The translations under genes were made by a program, and so were the position numbers. This document shows positions 46,221 through 55,911 of a stretch of 64,000 nucleotides of DNA, in pieces (position 1 is the first letter of the stretch; every line of letters begins with the position of its first letter). The notes under the pieces are model-generated. The model saw only the letters and a program-made list of their open reading frames with translations, was not told the origin of the DNA and did not search any database. This DNA is from Bacillus pumilus (GTDB lineage: Bacteria; Bacillota; Bacilli; Bacillales; Bacillaceae), in NCBI RefSeq assembly GCF_002744245.1, contig NZ_NKHG01000111.1, forward strand, positions 38,708-102,707, given 5' to 3'.

Positions 46221-47606
46221 CTATTTTTCAGAAAATTCCTGTGCAGCCGTATCATTCATTTGTACGATATGCTTCTTCGCTTGCTTCATACTTCTCGTTA
46301 AACCAAAATGAAAAAAGAGAACATCTCCATCAGAATAATCAGGATGCCTACCCGCTCTCCCAGAAATTTGTACAAGTGCACTTTCTGTAAAAATAGTTGA
46401 TTCTGCACCTAGTACCCCCACCTGAACATTTTGAATGGTTACACCCCTCTCTAAAATAGTTGTGGTAACCAGTACATCGTATGAATAATTTCTGAATCTC
46501 CGGACCTTTTTTTTCCTATCTTGATCGTCAGCAGAAACACCCTCTACATTCACATGAAGTTCTCGAAGAATAGTCATTACCATCTTCATAGTTGAAATAG
46601 AAGGAACAAAAAGTAAAACCCTTCTCCTTTTTGTGATATGTTGCTGAAGCCATTTCACCACAGTAGACGGCAGCTGATTCTTTTTTAATTTCTTTTTCCA
46701 ATCTCCGATCCATTGAAATGATGGGACCGGTAAAGGTTGTTGATGGAAACGATGAGGAATTTTTACCGCTTCTAATCGTCCGCGAGAAACGTCTCTTTTC
46801 ATTCTTTTAGATGGTGTGGCACTTAAGTAAATTTTGATTCCTCTTTTTCTCATGGCCTTTTGAACAGCAAACTGAAGACGCTCATCGATTGAGAAAGGAA
46901 AGGCATCGACTTCATCTATAATAAGGACATCAAAAGCATTTTTGTATCTCATCAGCTGATGTGTTGTGGCAATCATAAGCGGCGCTATTTGAAATCTTTG
47001 AGGACTTCCACCATAAAGCACAGCTATATTCACCCCGTGAAATACTTTTCTAATTCGCGGTTCAAGTTCAAGCACAACATCTGTTCTTGGTGTGGCAATA
47101 CATACACTCACTCCTTTATTTAACGCATATTCAATTCCGTGAAAAAGCACCTCCGTTTTCCCTGCCCCGCAAACAGCCCAAACTAGTAGATCAGATTTAT
47201 TATTTATCGCTTCTATCATTTTTTCTGACGCTCTCTTTTGTCCTTTAGACAGCTCTCCTAGCCATGTTAATTCAACTTGAAATGTTTCTTTCGTTTGTGG
47301 ACCAATCCATTCATAAAGAGAGCCACATTCAGTTGCTTTTCCCATCATGATACATGATCTACAGTACACACATTCTTTTTGACACATTTCACACGGAAAG
47401 AGAGCAAAATATTGCTTTTTTGATACACCACAGCGGGAGCATGTAAAACCGCTCACTTTCCTTTCAATGGCAGGAGTTTTAGTTATTAACCCTTTCTCCT
47501 CCAGCGAATTCAAATTGGATTGTGTGCATCTGCATTCAAAGGTAAGGAGATGCCGTGATTGCAGTTGCTCCATTAGTTTCATTGCTTTGTTCATGTTCAA
47601 TTTCAC
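46221..47606 (-). CDS. comFA: Competence DNA helicase/translocase ComFA
   Basis: 461 residues from GTG 47606 (AAAGG 6 nt before). Drives single-stranded DNA through the membrane channel. Seen: a four-Cys zinc finger (CSRCG ... CRSC) around 55-90, Walker A VCGAGKTE near 145, DEVD box, SATPSK motif III, and motif VI ISGRAGRHPDY. Frame intact. Its promoter and the degV terminator lie just upstream. ComK control is expected from B. subtilis; I could not settle on a ComK box. Confidence 0.95.
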   Translation of the reverse strand: MKLNMNKAMKLMEQLQSRHLLTFECRCTQSNLNSLEEKGLITKTPAIERKVSGFTCSRCGVSKKQYFALFPCEMCQKECVYCRSCIMMGKATECGSLYEWIGPQTKETFQVELTWLGELSKGQKRASEKMIEAINNKSDLLVWAVCGAGKTEVLFHGIEYALNKGVSVCIATPRTDVVLELEPRIRKVFHGVNIAVLYGGSPQRFQIAPLMIATTHQLMRYKNAFDVLIIDEVDAFPFSIDERLQFAVQKAMRKRGIKIYLSATPSKRMKRDVSRGRLEAVKIPHRFHQQPLPVPSFQWIGDWKKKLKKNQLPSTVVKWLQQHITKRRRVLLFVPSISTMKMVMTILRELHVNVEGVSADDQDRKKKVRRFRNYSYDVLVTTTILERGVTIQNVQVGVLGAESTIFTESALVQISGRAGRHPDYSDGDVLFFHFGLTRSMKQAKKHIVQMNDTAAQEFSEK

Positions 47607-47635
47607 CAAACACCTTTCAATTGATGTTTGCCTAT

Positions 47636-47664
47636 TATGTACAAAGACCTGAACTTTCGTCCAA
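47636..47664 (-). promoter_or_regulatory. Candidate SigA promoter of the comF operon
   Basis: Minus strand: TTGGAC and TACATA separated by 17 bp, 30 bp before the comFA start. Confidence 0.6.
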
Positions 47665-47682
47665 CTGCAAAAACAGAAAAAT

Positions 47683-47713
47683 AAATCCCCTTTTCTATGA
47701 GAAAAGGGGATTT
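47683..47713 (-). terminator. Intrinsic terminator of degV
   Basis: AAATCCCCTTTTC and GAAAAGGGGATTT form a 13-bp perfect stem with loop TCATA (minus strand), followed by ATTTTTC. Confidence 0.9.
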
Positions 47714-47719
47714 TGAGTT

Positions 47720-48562
47720 CTATTTGATTACCCAACCAAGACCTAATGAGCCTTCGCCTAGATGAGTGCCGATTACGGCACCAAAATAGCTTTTATAAAA
47801 TTCGACATGAGGGTACTTTTCTGATAAATGCGCCAGCAATTCTTCTGCTTCTTCTTCTCTATTTCCATGAATGATTGCAGCTCTCATCGGAACACCGCGT
47901 GATGCATCTTCATCAAATAATTCAAAAATACGTGAAATGGCCTTTTTACGTGTACGAATCTTTTCAAAAGGAACAATTAGCTTGTTGTCAAAATGAAGGA
48001 TAGGCTTTACCTTTAAGAGGCTTCCAATAAAAGCCTGAGCACCATTTAATCTGCCGCCTCTTTGCAAATGAGTTAAGTCGTCTACCATAAAATAGGCTCG
48101 TTCGTTTTCTTTCAATTGATTGAGATGTGCTAAAATCTCTTTTGGAGAAGCACCTTTTTGAATTTTTTCAGCAGCTTCTAATGCATAAAAACCCTGCACC
48201 ATACAGCTAGTTTCTGAATCAAACGGATAAATATCAATCCCGTCAACCATGTCGTTTGCTGCGGCTACACTATTATAAGTTCCGCTGATTCCGCTTGAAA
48301 GATGAATACTAATCACAGCGTCGTGTGTTTCACTTAATTTTTCATATAATTCTACTAGTTCACCAAAAGCAGGCTGAGAGGTTGTTGGAAGGTCTTTATG
48401 CTTTTTTACTTCCTCATAATATGTCTTCCAATCCATCTCTATTTCTTCTCGATACGATTCACTGCCAAAAATGACGTTAAGGGGGATCATATGAATTTGA
48501 TGTTTGTCACGTAGCTCTTGTGGTATATAAGCAGTACTGTCTGTTACAACGGCTATTTTCAT
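47720..48562 (-). CDS. degV: DegV family fatty acid-binding protein
   Basis: 280 residues. DegV proteins bind a fatty acid and can serve fatty acid kinase (FakB role). Seen: N-terminal VVTDSTAYIPQEL, TSQPAFGELVELYEKL, HLSSGISGTYNS with the Ser/Thr fatty-acid contacts, and ending FGAVIGTHLGEGSLGLGW. GGAAGG precedes the ATG. Downstream of degS-degU in a separate unit, as in B. subtilis. Confidence 0.94.
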   Translation of the reverse strand: MKIAVVTDSTAYIPQELRDKHQIHMIPLNVIFGSESYREEIEMDWKTYYEEVKKHKDLPTTSQPAFGELVELYEKLSETHDAVISIHLSSGISGTYNSVAAANDMVDGIDIYPFDSETSCMVQGFYALEAAEKIQKGASPKEILAHLNQLKENERAYFMVDDLTHLQRGGRLNGAQAFIGSLLKVKPILHFDNKLIVPFEKIRTRKKAISRIFELFDEDASRGVPMRAAIIHGNREEEAEELLAHLSEKYPHVEFYKSYFGAVIGTHLGEGSLGLGWVIK

Positions 48563-48644
48563 TCTTAAATACCTTCCTTATTCGTTACTGTTTTTTATTC
48601 TAAAGGAATGATCATTGTTTTTCATTAGATTTATAATAGTAATC

Positions 48645-48674
48645 AAAAAAGCCTGCCTAATCAATAGGCAAGCC
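48645..48674 (-). terminator. Intrinsic terminator of degS-degU
   Basis: Minus strand: GCTTGCCTA pairs with TAGGCAGGC (one wobble) around TTGAT, followed by TTTTTT; about 100 bp after the degU stop. Confidence 0.82.
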
Positions 48675-48775
48675 ACTATCTCCGAAAAAGACTTCTTATC
48701 AAACCTATCATTTCACTCAATCTAAGGATGTGAGAGAACCAAAAACAGGCGAAAAAGGAGTACTTGTCCGGAACA

Positions 48776-49465
48776 TTATCTCATTTCTACCCAGCCGTTT
48801 TTAATCGCTACAACAACAGCTTGTGTACGGTCGTTTACATTCATTTTTTGCAAAATGTTACTCACGTGGTTTTTGACTGTTTTCTCACTAATAAAGAGCG
48901 ATTCACCAATTCCTCTGTTGCTCTTTCCGTCAGCTAACATTTGAAGAACTTCACATTCACGTCTTGTTAAAATATGAAGTGGTCTGCGAATCTCTGGGTA
49001 TACCTCGTGCTGTGGATGTGCTGAAACACCACTAGTCGCTAGGCGTCGGAATTCATTTACTAAGTTATGGGTTACTTTTGGATGTAAATAAGATCCTCCG
49101 TCAGCTACTACTTTTACTGCTTCAATAAGAGTGTCTGCATCCATTTCTTTTAACAGGTAACCTCTCGCACCTGTTTTCAATGCATGTGTCACATAGTTTT
49201 CATCGTCATGAATAGATAGAATAATGACTTTTGATTCGGGATAAAGCTCTACTAGCTGCTTTGTAGCCTCTACACCATTTACATTCGGCATATTAATGTC
49301 CATAATGACAACATCCGGATGATAGTGCTCTACAATACGTGCAGCTTCGTCACCGTCGTCTCCTTCTGCAACTACTTCAAAAGTAGGTTCAAAATCTAAA
49401 ATCCGTTTGACACCTTCACGGAATAATTGGTGGTCATCAATAATTACAATATTTACTTTAGTCAC
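48776..49465 (-). CDS. degU: Two-component response regulator DegU
   Basis: 229 residues, NarL family; essentially the B. subtilis sequence as I recall it. Receiver with DD10-11 and phospho-acceptor Asp56 (VIMDINMPN), LuxR-type HTH at about 160-225 ([21 protein letters not shown]). GTG start with GGGGAGG 8 nt upstream. Unphosphorylated it favours competence (comK); phosphorylated it drives exoenzymes and, with SwrA, motility genes. swrA is in this window too. Confidence 0.97.
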   Translation of the reverse strand: MTKVNIVIIDDHQLFREGVKRILDFEPTFEVVAEGDDGDEAARIVEHYHPDVVIMDINMPNVNGVEATKQLVELYPESKVIILSIHDDENYVTHALKTGARGYLLKEMDADTLIEAVKVVADGGSYLHPKVTHNLVNEFRRLATSGVSAHPQHEVYPEIRRPLHILTRRECEVLQMLADGKSNRGIGESLFISEKTVKNHVSNILQKMNVNDRTQAVVVAIKNGWVEMR

Positions 49466-49529
49466 AAGCTACGCCTCCCCATGTTTATTGTTCTACACCT
49501 GAACTTTATGGTCAATATGTCTTTTGACT

Positions 49530-50705
49530 CTATTTTACAATTTTATTTTGCAATGTTAACGGCACTCTAATCATGATAAATGTCCCTAGACCTATTTTTG
49601 AGTCTATGGTCATTTTACCTTCTAGTAAGTCTACGCGCTCTTTCATGCCAAGTAAACCGAAGGATTTGTTGTTATTTGTTTTGACATCCTTCATATCAAA
49701 GCCTTTTCCATCGTCTTTGATAATTAATGTCACAAAGTCTTTCGTTACTTCTACCTTTACAGAAATTTCTTCAGCTTCAGAATGTTTTAAGGAATTAGTG
49801 ACAGCTTCTTGGGCTAGTCTAAACAGGGCCACTTCAAATTGAGAAGCAATTCTTTCGTTTTCTGTATCACCCATGCATTGGAACGTAATCTTGGTTTTCC
49901 CATCATACTCTTCAATTGTGTTTAAGTATTTTCTTAATGTCGGAATGAGACCCAAATCATCTAAAGCCATCGGTCTTAAATCATAAATGATTCTTCTCAC
50001 TTCGTACAGTGCATTTCGCACATTCTGTCTGAGACTTCGAATTTCTTTAAAGCCTTCCTCTGTACCACGGTCTCTAAAAATCCGTTCAATTAATTCAGAA
50101 CGCATCATCACGTTTGCCAGCATCTGAGCAGGACCGTCATGAATTTCCCGTGACACCCTTTTGCGCTCTTCTTCCTGCGCTTCAATAATTCTTAGACCAA
50201 AATCTTGTTTTGCCTGTGCATCTTCCAGTAAAACGCCCACCTGGCGTAAATCTTGGTTAAGATAGTTGAGAACTACCGTGATCTGACTCACAAGCGTTTC
50301 AGAACGTTCAATGACGTCTTGCAGGCTTAATAATCGTCTTTCGAGATCGTCTCTTCTCTCTCTTAGCTGCTTTTCACGCTGCTGGATCATGGTGAGTTCT
50401 ACTTGAAGATTGTGTGCTTTTTCATAGGCCTCTCGAATTTCGTCTTCGCTGAATTTGTTGAAGTTTCTGCTGACCTCAGATAAGCGATTTCTAGCATGTC
50501 TCGTATGGACTTCTAGTTTATCCCCAAAGTCGATTACTTCGTTCACTTGCTGCTTGATTTGCTTAAGCTCTTCTACTAGGCTTTCATATTGTTGACGGGA
50601 CTGTTCGCCTATTCTAAATACTTCGTCCTTGCTGCCATCAACTGTACTTAGCATTTTCATGATGATTGAATCCAATAATTTCGGATCCATTTTGGGTGTT
50701 GTCAT
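49530..50705 (-). CDS. degS: Cytosolic sensor kinase DegS
   Basis: 391 residues from ATG 50705 (GGGAGGG 7 nt before). No membrane helix. An N-terminal coiled-coil sensor (about 30-165) is followed by HisKA_3 with His189 in REIHDGPAQ and an HATPase domain with QEAVTNSLKHSEAE and DDGKGFD, ending GLGTFIMIRVPL. Cytosolic partner of DegU; 64 bp separate the genes. Confidence 0.96.
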   Translation of the reverse strand: MTTPKMDPKLLDSIIMKMLSTVDGSKDEVFRIGEQSRQQYESLVEELKQIKQQVNEVIDFGDKLEVHTRHARNRLSEVSRNFNKFSEDEIREAYEKAHNLQVELTMIQQREKQLRERRDDLERRLLSLQDVIERSETLVSQITVVLNYLNQDLRQVGVLLEDAQAKQDFGLRIIEAQEEERKRVSREIHDGPAQMLANVMMRSELIERIFRDRGTEEGFKEIRSLRQNVRNALYEVRRIIYDLRPMALDDLGLIPTLRKYLNTIEEYDGKTKITFQCMGDTENERIASQFEVALFRLAQEAVTNSLKHSEAEEISVKVEVTKDFVTLIIKDDGKGFDMKDVKTNNNKSFGLLGMKERVDLLEGKMTIDSKIGLGTFIMIRVPLTLQNKIVK

Positions 50706-50927
50706 GGCTTTTCCCTCCCGTAACAGTGATGTCATCTTTTTTTATTATAAATATCATTGATCTGCATTTTATGTCGAATTATAATGAAAGAATGCGTATA
50801 AACCATGAAGTTTTTATGACGACCCTTTTTCCGCTCCTATCATCATAACAAAATACGCTGTAAAATTCTAAAACCAATGCTAAATTTTCTCTAGTCTTAC
50901 AATTTGCTTGTCAGGAGGGTATGTCTT

Positions 50928-51596
50928 TTGCTGAACCGCTATCTTACAGTAAAAAATCGTGGCGAGCATGAGATCGTCATTGAAAAATCACGTTTTATTT
51001 GTCATATTCAGCGTGCTATCTCAGAAGAAAAAGCACAAGCATTTATACAAACCATTAAAAAACAACATTGGAATGCTACACATAATTGTTCAGCTTATCT
51101 CATTGGTGAAAATGATTTGATTCAAAAAGCAAATGATGATGGTGAACCAAGTGGTACGGCAGGTGTGCCAATGCTTGAAGTACTAAAAAAACGTAAGCTT
51201 AAAGATACAGTCGTTGTGGTCACTCGCTATTTCGGCGGCATCAAATTAGGTGCCGGTGGATTAATTCGTGCCTACGGAAAATCTGTATCAGAAGCAATCA
51301 ATCATGTTGGTATGGTAGAACGTTGCTTAACGCGTACGATGCACACAACAATAGATTATACATGGCTTGGAAAGGTAGAGAATGAGCTTAGAGCCTCATC
51401 TTTTCAGCTAAAAGAAATCCATTATGCCGAAGATGTTGTTTTTGAGACGTATGTAGAAGAAGCACAAACAGAGCAGTTCATCGAATGGATAACTGAGCTG
51501 ACAAATGGAAAGAGTGTTACAAAAGAAGGCGAACTTATTTATTTAGAAAAGGACATTGGTCCGATAAAGGAGACAGATGAATGGCACAACGAGTAA
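50928..51596 (+). CDS. yvyE: IMPACT/YigZ (UPF0029) family protein YvyE
   Basis: 222 residues from TTG 50928: AGGAGG at 50913-50918 lies 9 nt before it, so the upstream in-frame TTG at 50904 is rejected. The family core NDDGEPSGTAGVPMLEVL and VTRYFGGIKLGAGGLIRAYG is intact. The function in bacteria is uncertain; the eukaryotic relatives inhibit the eIF2 kinase Gcn2. It overlaps tagV by 16 nt. Confidence 0.92.
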   Translation: MLNRYLTVKNRGEHEIVIEKSRFICHIQRAISEEKAQAFIQTIKKQHWNATHNCSAYLIGENDLIQKANDDGEPSGTAGVPMLEVLKKRKLKDTVVVVTRYFGGIKLGAGGLIRAYGKSVSEAINHVGMVERCLTRTMHTTIDYTWLGKVENELRASSFQLKEIHYAEDVVFETYVEEAQTEQFIEWITELTNGKSVTKEGELIYLEKDIGPIKETDEWHNE

Positions 51597-52678
51597 AAGT
51601 GCGTGTACGAAAGAAAAAAAGCAAGAAGAAAAAGATTTTCAAACGTATTCTGGTCTTATTTATGCTTCTCTTCATCTGCATGGGCGGATTTGCAGTATAT
51701 AAAATTGTTAACACACTTCAGGCTGCTGACAAAACATATGATGAATTAGAACGCGGGGAGAAATCTAAGCTCCGTGATGCTGTGATTGATATAAAGAAGA
51801 AACCTTTCTCCGTTCTATTTGTCGGAATTGAGGATTATGCCACGAATGGTGATCATGGCCGTTCAGATTCACTCATTGTCGCAACCATTAATCCTCAGGA
51901 TAAAACGATGAAAATGGTTAGTATTCCTCGTGACACACGGGTACACCTTGCAAGCGATACGACAGGAAGTAAACAAAAGATTAATGCGGCATTTGCTAAA
52001 GGCGGAAAAGACGAAACGATTGAAACTGTCGAACAATTCTTGCATATTCCGATCGACAAATATGCAACAGTGGATTTTGACGGCTTCAAAGATGTCATTG
52101 ATGAAGTGGGTGGAATTGATATAGATGTTCCATTTGACTTCAATGAAAAAAGTGACGTCAAAAAATCAAAAAAGATTTACTTTAAAAAAGGAAATATGCA
52201 TTTAAACGGGGAAGAAGCACTTGCTTACGCACGTATGAGAAAACAAGACCCACGTGGTGATTTCGGGCGTAACGATCGTCAGAAACAAATTTTACGAGCA
52301 ATGATCGATCAAATGGCGAAGCCAAGTAACATTGCAAACGTAGATAATATCGCAAAAGAAGTAAGTGATCACATTACGACCAATTTCCGTATCACCGAAG
52401 GCCTTGCTCTTCAGCAAATATACAGTGGATTTAAAGGAGACGACACAGAAACACTTTCTATTAAAGGATCAGACCTTTATTTAGGACCAAATCGAACGTA
52501 CTACTTCGAGCCAGATCAAACCAACTTGGCTGAGGTGCAAAATGAATTACGGAGGCATTTAAAGCTTCCTTCTGAGTCATCAACCGAAACAGATTCACAG
52601 ACCAATTCATCGTCAGGTGAAACAGGGACAGGGACGACCGATGATTTGACCCCTTCGACAAATTCATCAGGACAATAA
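51581..52678 (+). CDS. tagV: LytR-CpsA-Psr family wall polymer transferase TagV (YvhJ)
   Basis: 365 residues. LCP enzymes attach teichoic or teichuronic acid to peptidoglycan from undecaprenyl carriers. Seen: a very basic N-terminus (RVRKKKSKKKKIFKR), TM about 20-42, the LCP core from about 75 with GRSDSLIVATINP, IPRDTRV, and NGEEALAYARMRKQDPRGDFGRNDRQ divided by its loop (catalytic Arg and Asp), and a Ser/Thr-rich C-terminal tail of about 40 residues. The place between yvyE and tagO is that of tagV in B. subtilis. The tag/tua genes next door give its likely substrates. Confidence 0.92.
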   Translation: MAQRVKVRVRKKKSKKKKIFKRILVLFMLLFICMGGFAVYKIVNTLQAADKTYDELERGEKSKLRDAVIDIKKKPFSVLFVGIEDYATNGDHGRSDSLIVATINPQDKTMKMVSIPRDTRVHLASDTTGSKQKINAAFAKGGKDETIETVEQFLHIPIDKYATVDFDGFKDVIDEVGGIDIDVPFDFNEKSDVKKSKKIYFKKGNMHLNGEEALAYARMRKQDPRGDFGRNDRQKQILRAMIDQMAKPSNIANVDNIAKEVSDHITTNFRITEGLALQQIYSGFKGDDTETLSIKGSDLYLGPNRTYYFEPDQTNLAEVQNELRRHLKLPSESSTETDSQTNSSSGETGTGTTDDLTPSTNSSGQ

Positions 52679-52715
52679 AAAAACAACCCGCTTCCTAGGA
52701 ACGGGTTGTTTTTTT
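52676..52715. terminator. Bidirectional terminator between tagV and tagO
   Basis: ACAACCCG and CGGGTTGT flank the palindrome TTCCTAGGAA; A-run before, T-run after. It reaches the stop codons of both convergent genes. Confidence 0.9.
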
Positions 52716-53781
52716 ATTGCCTTTTGACCATGCGTTTATAGAATTTTGTAAATGGTTTAAACTCTTCGTTCACTAAACCAGTGACTTCCGCAATGACTTG
52801 CATAAACATGACCAGTAAAAAGATAATGATTAGTGATAACCAAATGGTTGCGCTTGTCAGCAAAATTGCACTTAAGCTGAAAACTAAGCCAATCATGTAA
52901 ATGACGATCACAGCCATTCGATGAGATAAGCCATAGGCCATCAGTCTATGATGGATGTGAGATTTGTCAGGCGACGAAATTGGCTGTTTATTTAATATCC
53001 GCCTGATGATCGCAAAGGTGGTATCGAAAATAGGGACACCTAAGATGATCACCGGGACAACGACACTAAACAAAGTGACACTTTTGTATAACCCTAACAG
53101 CGACAGCACTGAAATCATGTAGCCTAAAAATAATGAGCCTGTATCGCCCATAAAAATCTTTGCTGGATGGAAGTTATAAAATAGAAAGCCGATTGTACTG
53201 CCAATGACGACAAGAGACAAAGAAAGAATGAGTATCTTGTCAGCAGAAAAAGCCATCACAGCAATCGTTGTTAAACCGATGACAGAAATACCGGCAGCAA
53301 GTCCATCCAGGCCGTCAATTAAATTGATCGCATTTGTGATTCCGACAATCCATAACACAGTTAGGGGATATGCCATCCAGCCCAACTCAAGTCGATCTGT
53401 TAAGAAAGGAACAGAGAAAAAGTCCATTTTTAAACCCGTGCTCACGATCAAGCAAGCCACGAGAACTTGCACGAGAAATTTAAATTTTGCACTTAAATTA
53501 TATTTATCATCAAATATACCTAAAATGACGATGAGTACGGCACCAACTGAAATAGCTGTAATTTTATTATGTAGAAACAGTCCACCTGCTAATGCTCCAG
53601 CCGCTACCCCAATAAAAATCGCCAAACCGCCCATTCGAGGCATTACTTTATCATGAACTTTTCGTTTATTCGGCTGGTCCACTGCACCAATCTTAATTGC
53701 AAACTTTTTGACGATTGGTGTCACAATTAAAACTGTAGCCAGAGAGACAAAAAACGCTAATAAGGCGCGTTCGTATTCCAT
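52714..53781 (-). CDS. tagO: Undecaprenyl-phosphate N-acetylglucosaminyl 1-phosphate transferase TagO
   Basis: 355 residues, polytopic (about 11 helices). First enzyme of wall teichoic acid synthesis and linkage unit formation; also feeds teichuronic acid attachment. Seen: FDDKYNLSAKFKF, the catalytic NLIDGLDGLAAG, MGDTGSLFLGY and the HIHHRL loop. ATG with AAGGAGAC 7 nt before. Under a good SigA promoter. Confidence 0.95.
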   Translation of the reverse strand: MEYERALLAFFVSLATVLIVTPIVKKFAIKIGAVDQPNKRKVHDKVMPRMGGLAIFIGVAAGALAGGLFLHNKITAISVGAVLIVILGIFDDKYNLSAKFKFLVQVLVACLIVSTGLKMDFFSVPFLTDRLELGWMAYPLTVLWIVGITNAINLIDGLDGLAAGISVIGLTTIAVMAFSADKILILSLSLVVIGSTIGFLFYNFHPAKIFMGDTGSLFLGYMISVLSLLGLYKSVTLFSVVVPVIILGVPIFDTTFAIIRRILNKQPISSPDKSHIHHRLMAYGLSHRMAVIVIYMIGLVFSLSAILLTSATIWLSLIIIFLLVMFMQVIAEVTGLVNEEFKPFTKFYKRMVKRQ

Positions 53782-53836
53782 AGGTCAGTCTCCTTCTAAA
53801 TTGAAATCTGTATTTTGTATATTGGCCGCTCTTCCC

Positions 53837-53866
53837 ATTATACAATTGAATATAGGATGATCACAA
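53837..53866 (-). promoter_or_regulatory. SigA promoter of tagO
   Basis: Minus strand: TTGTGA and TATAAT separated by 18 bp, 55 bp upstream of the start codon. Confidence 0.68.
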
Positions 53867-53892
53867 GCTTCCTCTGTGATGAAGAAACAAAT

Positions 53893-53927
53893 AAAAACGC
53901 ACAATCCAGAATGAATTATGCGTTTTC
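53893..53927 (-). terminator. Intrinsic terminator of the tua operon
   Basis: Minus strand: AAAACGCATAA pairs with TTGTGCGTTTT around a loop of about 11 nt, then TATTTG. It includes the tuaH stop. Confidence 0.75.
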
Positions 53928-55106
53928 TTTAATATTCGTTAATTCCACCATGTTTGTGAACAGCGCATGCCAATCTTTTTTCTTTGCCCGACTTTGTCTT
54001 AGATGTTTGTAGGTCATGTCGTCTTTTTTGCTGATCACTTTTTGACAGGCTTCTACGAAAAGAGCTGGATTTTTGCTCTCTAAATACTCATACACATCAT
54101 TCTCTCTTAGCTTTTCCGTTGACGGAAGATTTAAACCGACAACAGGCTTTCCTGCAGCTAAAAATTCAAATAGCTTGAGCGGGAAAACAGCTTGATTATA
54201 AGGAGACTGTTTGTATGGCATCATTCCTACATCAATCAGTTTCATATACGCAGGCACTTCTTCTGGTGCAACAGCCCCTGTCCAAATGACATTTGGCAGT
54301 TTGAGTGCATGCTGAAAAGATGGATCTCCATTTGTTCCATCCGGACCGACAAATAAAAATGTCCAATCTGGCTGCATGTGAGCAGCTTGCGCAATCATGT
54401 CAAAATCGAGCTTTGGCTTGATTCCCCCAATAAAGCCAAGAACGGTTCCTTTTCTTCCCTCTAGCACATCCTCGTTACAAGGGAGAGTGCTTTTCGCAAA
54501 CACATCGTATTCAACCCCATTTTCCACTGTGAACACATCTTTCGGTTCACCCATGAGACGCTTTTTGATTTGGTCATGTAAGTATTGTGAAGAGCATGTA
54601 ATACTATGTGCGTATTTAATGATACGATTCTCTGCTTTTTCAATGACACGCTGTCTCATATAAGAGAGAATGTTGTTTTTGCCGCTTATCGGCTCTCCCC
54701 ACAGATCACTGCAATCATACACAATATGTTTCCATTCAAATAAAGAAGATAAGAGCGGAAAGCCAGGAAACGTATACCATAAGCAAACAGCTATCCCCTT
54801 CTTTTCCTCCTGCCGCAAATGCTCAAGGAGTGGGGACAATTTATGAATATAGAACATATCTTGATAACGACCAAAGCGAAAAAATTTGCTCTTAAGCACA
54901 TCAGGAATGGCCAATTGCTTCATTCGATCCGTTATGGGCTGAAAGGGAGCTGTATGACGGGCTGAAGTTGGACATACCCAGATAACCTCTTTCGTTTCTG
55001 GATCAGACGCTAGAAATTCAGCCAGGCGATGCCGTCTATACCTTAGGCCATCCTGTCCCCATTCTCCCGTTGCTACGATAACATGTATGATCGAGTCTGC
55101 TTTCAC
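53916..55106 (-). CDS. tuaH: Teichuronic acid glycosyltransferase TuaH
   Basis: 396 residues from GTG 55106 (AAGGTGAT 4-6 nt before); a GTG at 55115 lies inside that site. GT4-like: VATGEWGQDG at the N-terminus, C-terminal Rossmann part with LGFIGGIKPKLDFDMI and MMPYKQSPYNQAVFPLKLFEFLAAGKPVV split by loops, including the E-x7-E type donor site. Last gene of the tua operon. The transferred sugar (GalNAc or GlcA chain extension) is not resolvable here. Confidence 0.88.
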   Translation of the reverse strand: MKADSIIHVIVATGEWGQDGLRYRRHRLAEFLASDPETKEVIWVCPTSARHTAPFQPITDRMKQLAIPDVLKSKFFRFGRYQDMFYIHKLSPLLEHLRQEEKKGIAVCLWYTFPGFPLLSSLFEWKHIVYDCSDLWGEPISGKNNILSYMRQRVIEKAENRIIKYAHSITCSSQYLHDQIKKRLMGEPKDVFTVENGVEYDVFAKSTLPCNEDVLEGRKGTVLGFIGGIKPKLDFDMIAQAAHMQPDWTFLFVGPDGTNGDPSFQHALKLPNVIWTGAVAPEEVPAYMKLIDVGMMPYKQSPYNQAVFPLKLFEFLAAGKPVVGLNLPSTEKLRENDVYEYLESKNPALFVEACQKVISKKDDMTYKHLRQSRAKKKDWHALFTNMVELTNIKENA

Positions 55107-55131
55107 CTTTATCACCTTTTTTCCCTTCTGT

Positions 55132-55887
55132 TTATAAGCGCTTCTTCACAGCATTTGTGGCATAGTGCATAAAACACCAAGACGCTTTGACAAAATGAAG
55201 CTGCTCTATTTCTCTGTAGACAAACCACGTTTTTTTCGCCGCTTTCCACTTGTTACTAGAGATAGAGTTTCCAACGATGCGATATTCACTTAATGGCTCA
55301 CTCATCCCATAGGCCGTAAATCCTCTTTTTAAAATTGACAGCCATGTTGCCAGGTCCTGTCTTGTACGAATGTTCGGCATTTCCACATGCCCTACCTGCT
55401 GAAGGTCTAGCATCACTGTCAAACAGCCGATAATAGTATTTTTCAAGGCTTCATTGTAGTTCAATTGAGCTGGTGCAGTGACTGTTTTTTGTAATGGTTC
55501 TCCATTTTCTGCAATGATGTCATACGCAGTGAATGAAAAGGCATAATCATTCGCTAGCATAAAGTCTACCTGCTTTTCAAGTTTTGTCTCTTTCCACTTA
55601 TCGTCGCTATCTAAAAAGGCGATAAATCGCCCTTTTGCCTGTTTGATGGCCGTGTTTCTAGCAATGGCGGCTCCCCCATTTTCCTCTAAATAAATGACGT
55701 TGATTCTGTCGTCCGTTTGACTTAATTCCCCTAATAGCTTCCTTGTGCCATCTGTTGAACAATCATCTGCAATGATCAGCTCCCAATTGGAATAGGTTTG
55801 GGCAAGGACGGAATGAACTGTATCCGTTAAATAACGTTCCGCATTATACGCCGGTGTAATGATTGATACTAACGGTTGTTTGTTCAC
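55132..55887 (-). CDS. tuaG: Teichuronic acid glycosyltransferase TuaG (GT2)
   Basis: 251 residues. GT-A fold: SIITPAYNAERYL, ADDCSTDGTR, and the DxD-like FLDSDDKW. The C-terminus ends HYATNAVKKRL. The start is GTG at 55887, with GGAG 11 nt upstream, a long spacing. One of three glycosyltransferases of the operon (with TuaC and TuaH). Confidence 0.9.
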   Translation of the reverse strand: MNKQPLVSIITPAYNAERYLTDTVHSVLAQTYSNWELIIADDCSTDGTRKLLGELSQTDDRINVIYLEENGGAAIARNTAIKQAKGRFIAFLDSDDKWKETKLEKQVDFMLANDYAFSFTAYDIIAENGEPLQKTVTAPAQLNYNEALKNTIIGCLTVMLDLQQVGHVEMPNIRTRQDLATWLSILKRGFTAYGMSEPLSEYRIVGNSISSNKWKAAKKTWFVYREIEQLHFVKASWCFMHYATNAVKKRL

Positions 55888-55911
55888 CTAAGACTCATCT
55901 CCAGTTCATCA

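Noticed and set aside
50904..50927. yvyE starting at TTG 50904
   Set aside because: AGGAGG lies downstream of that codon, inside the putative coding part; TTG 50928 has correct spacing.
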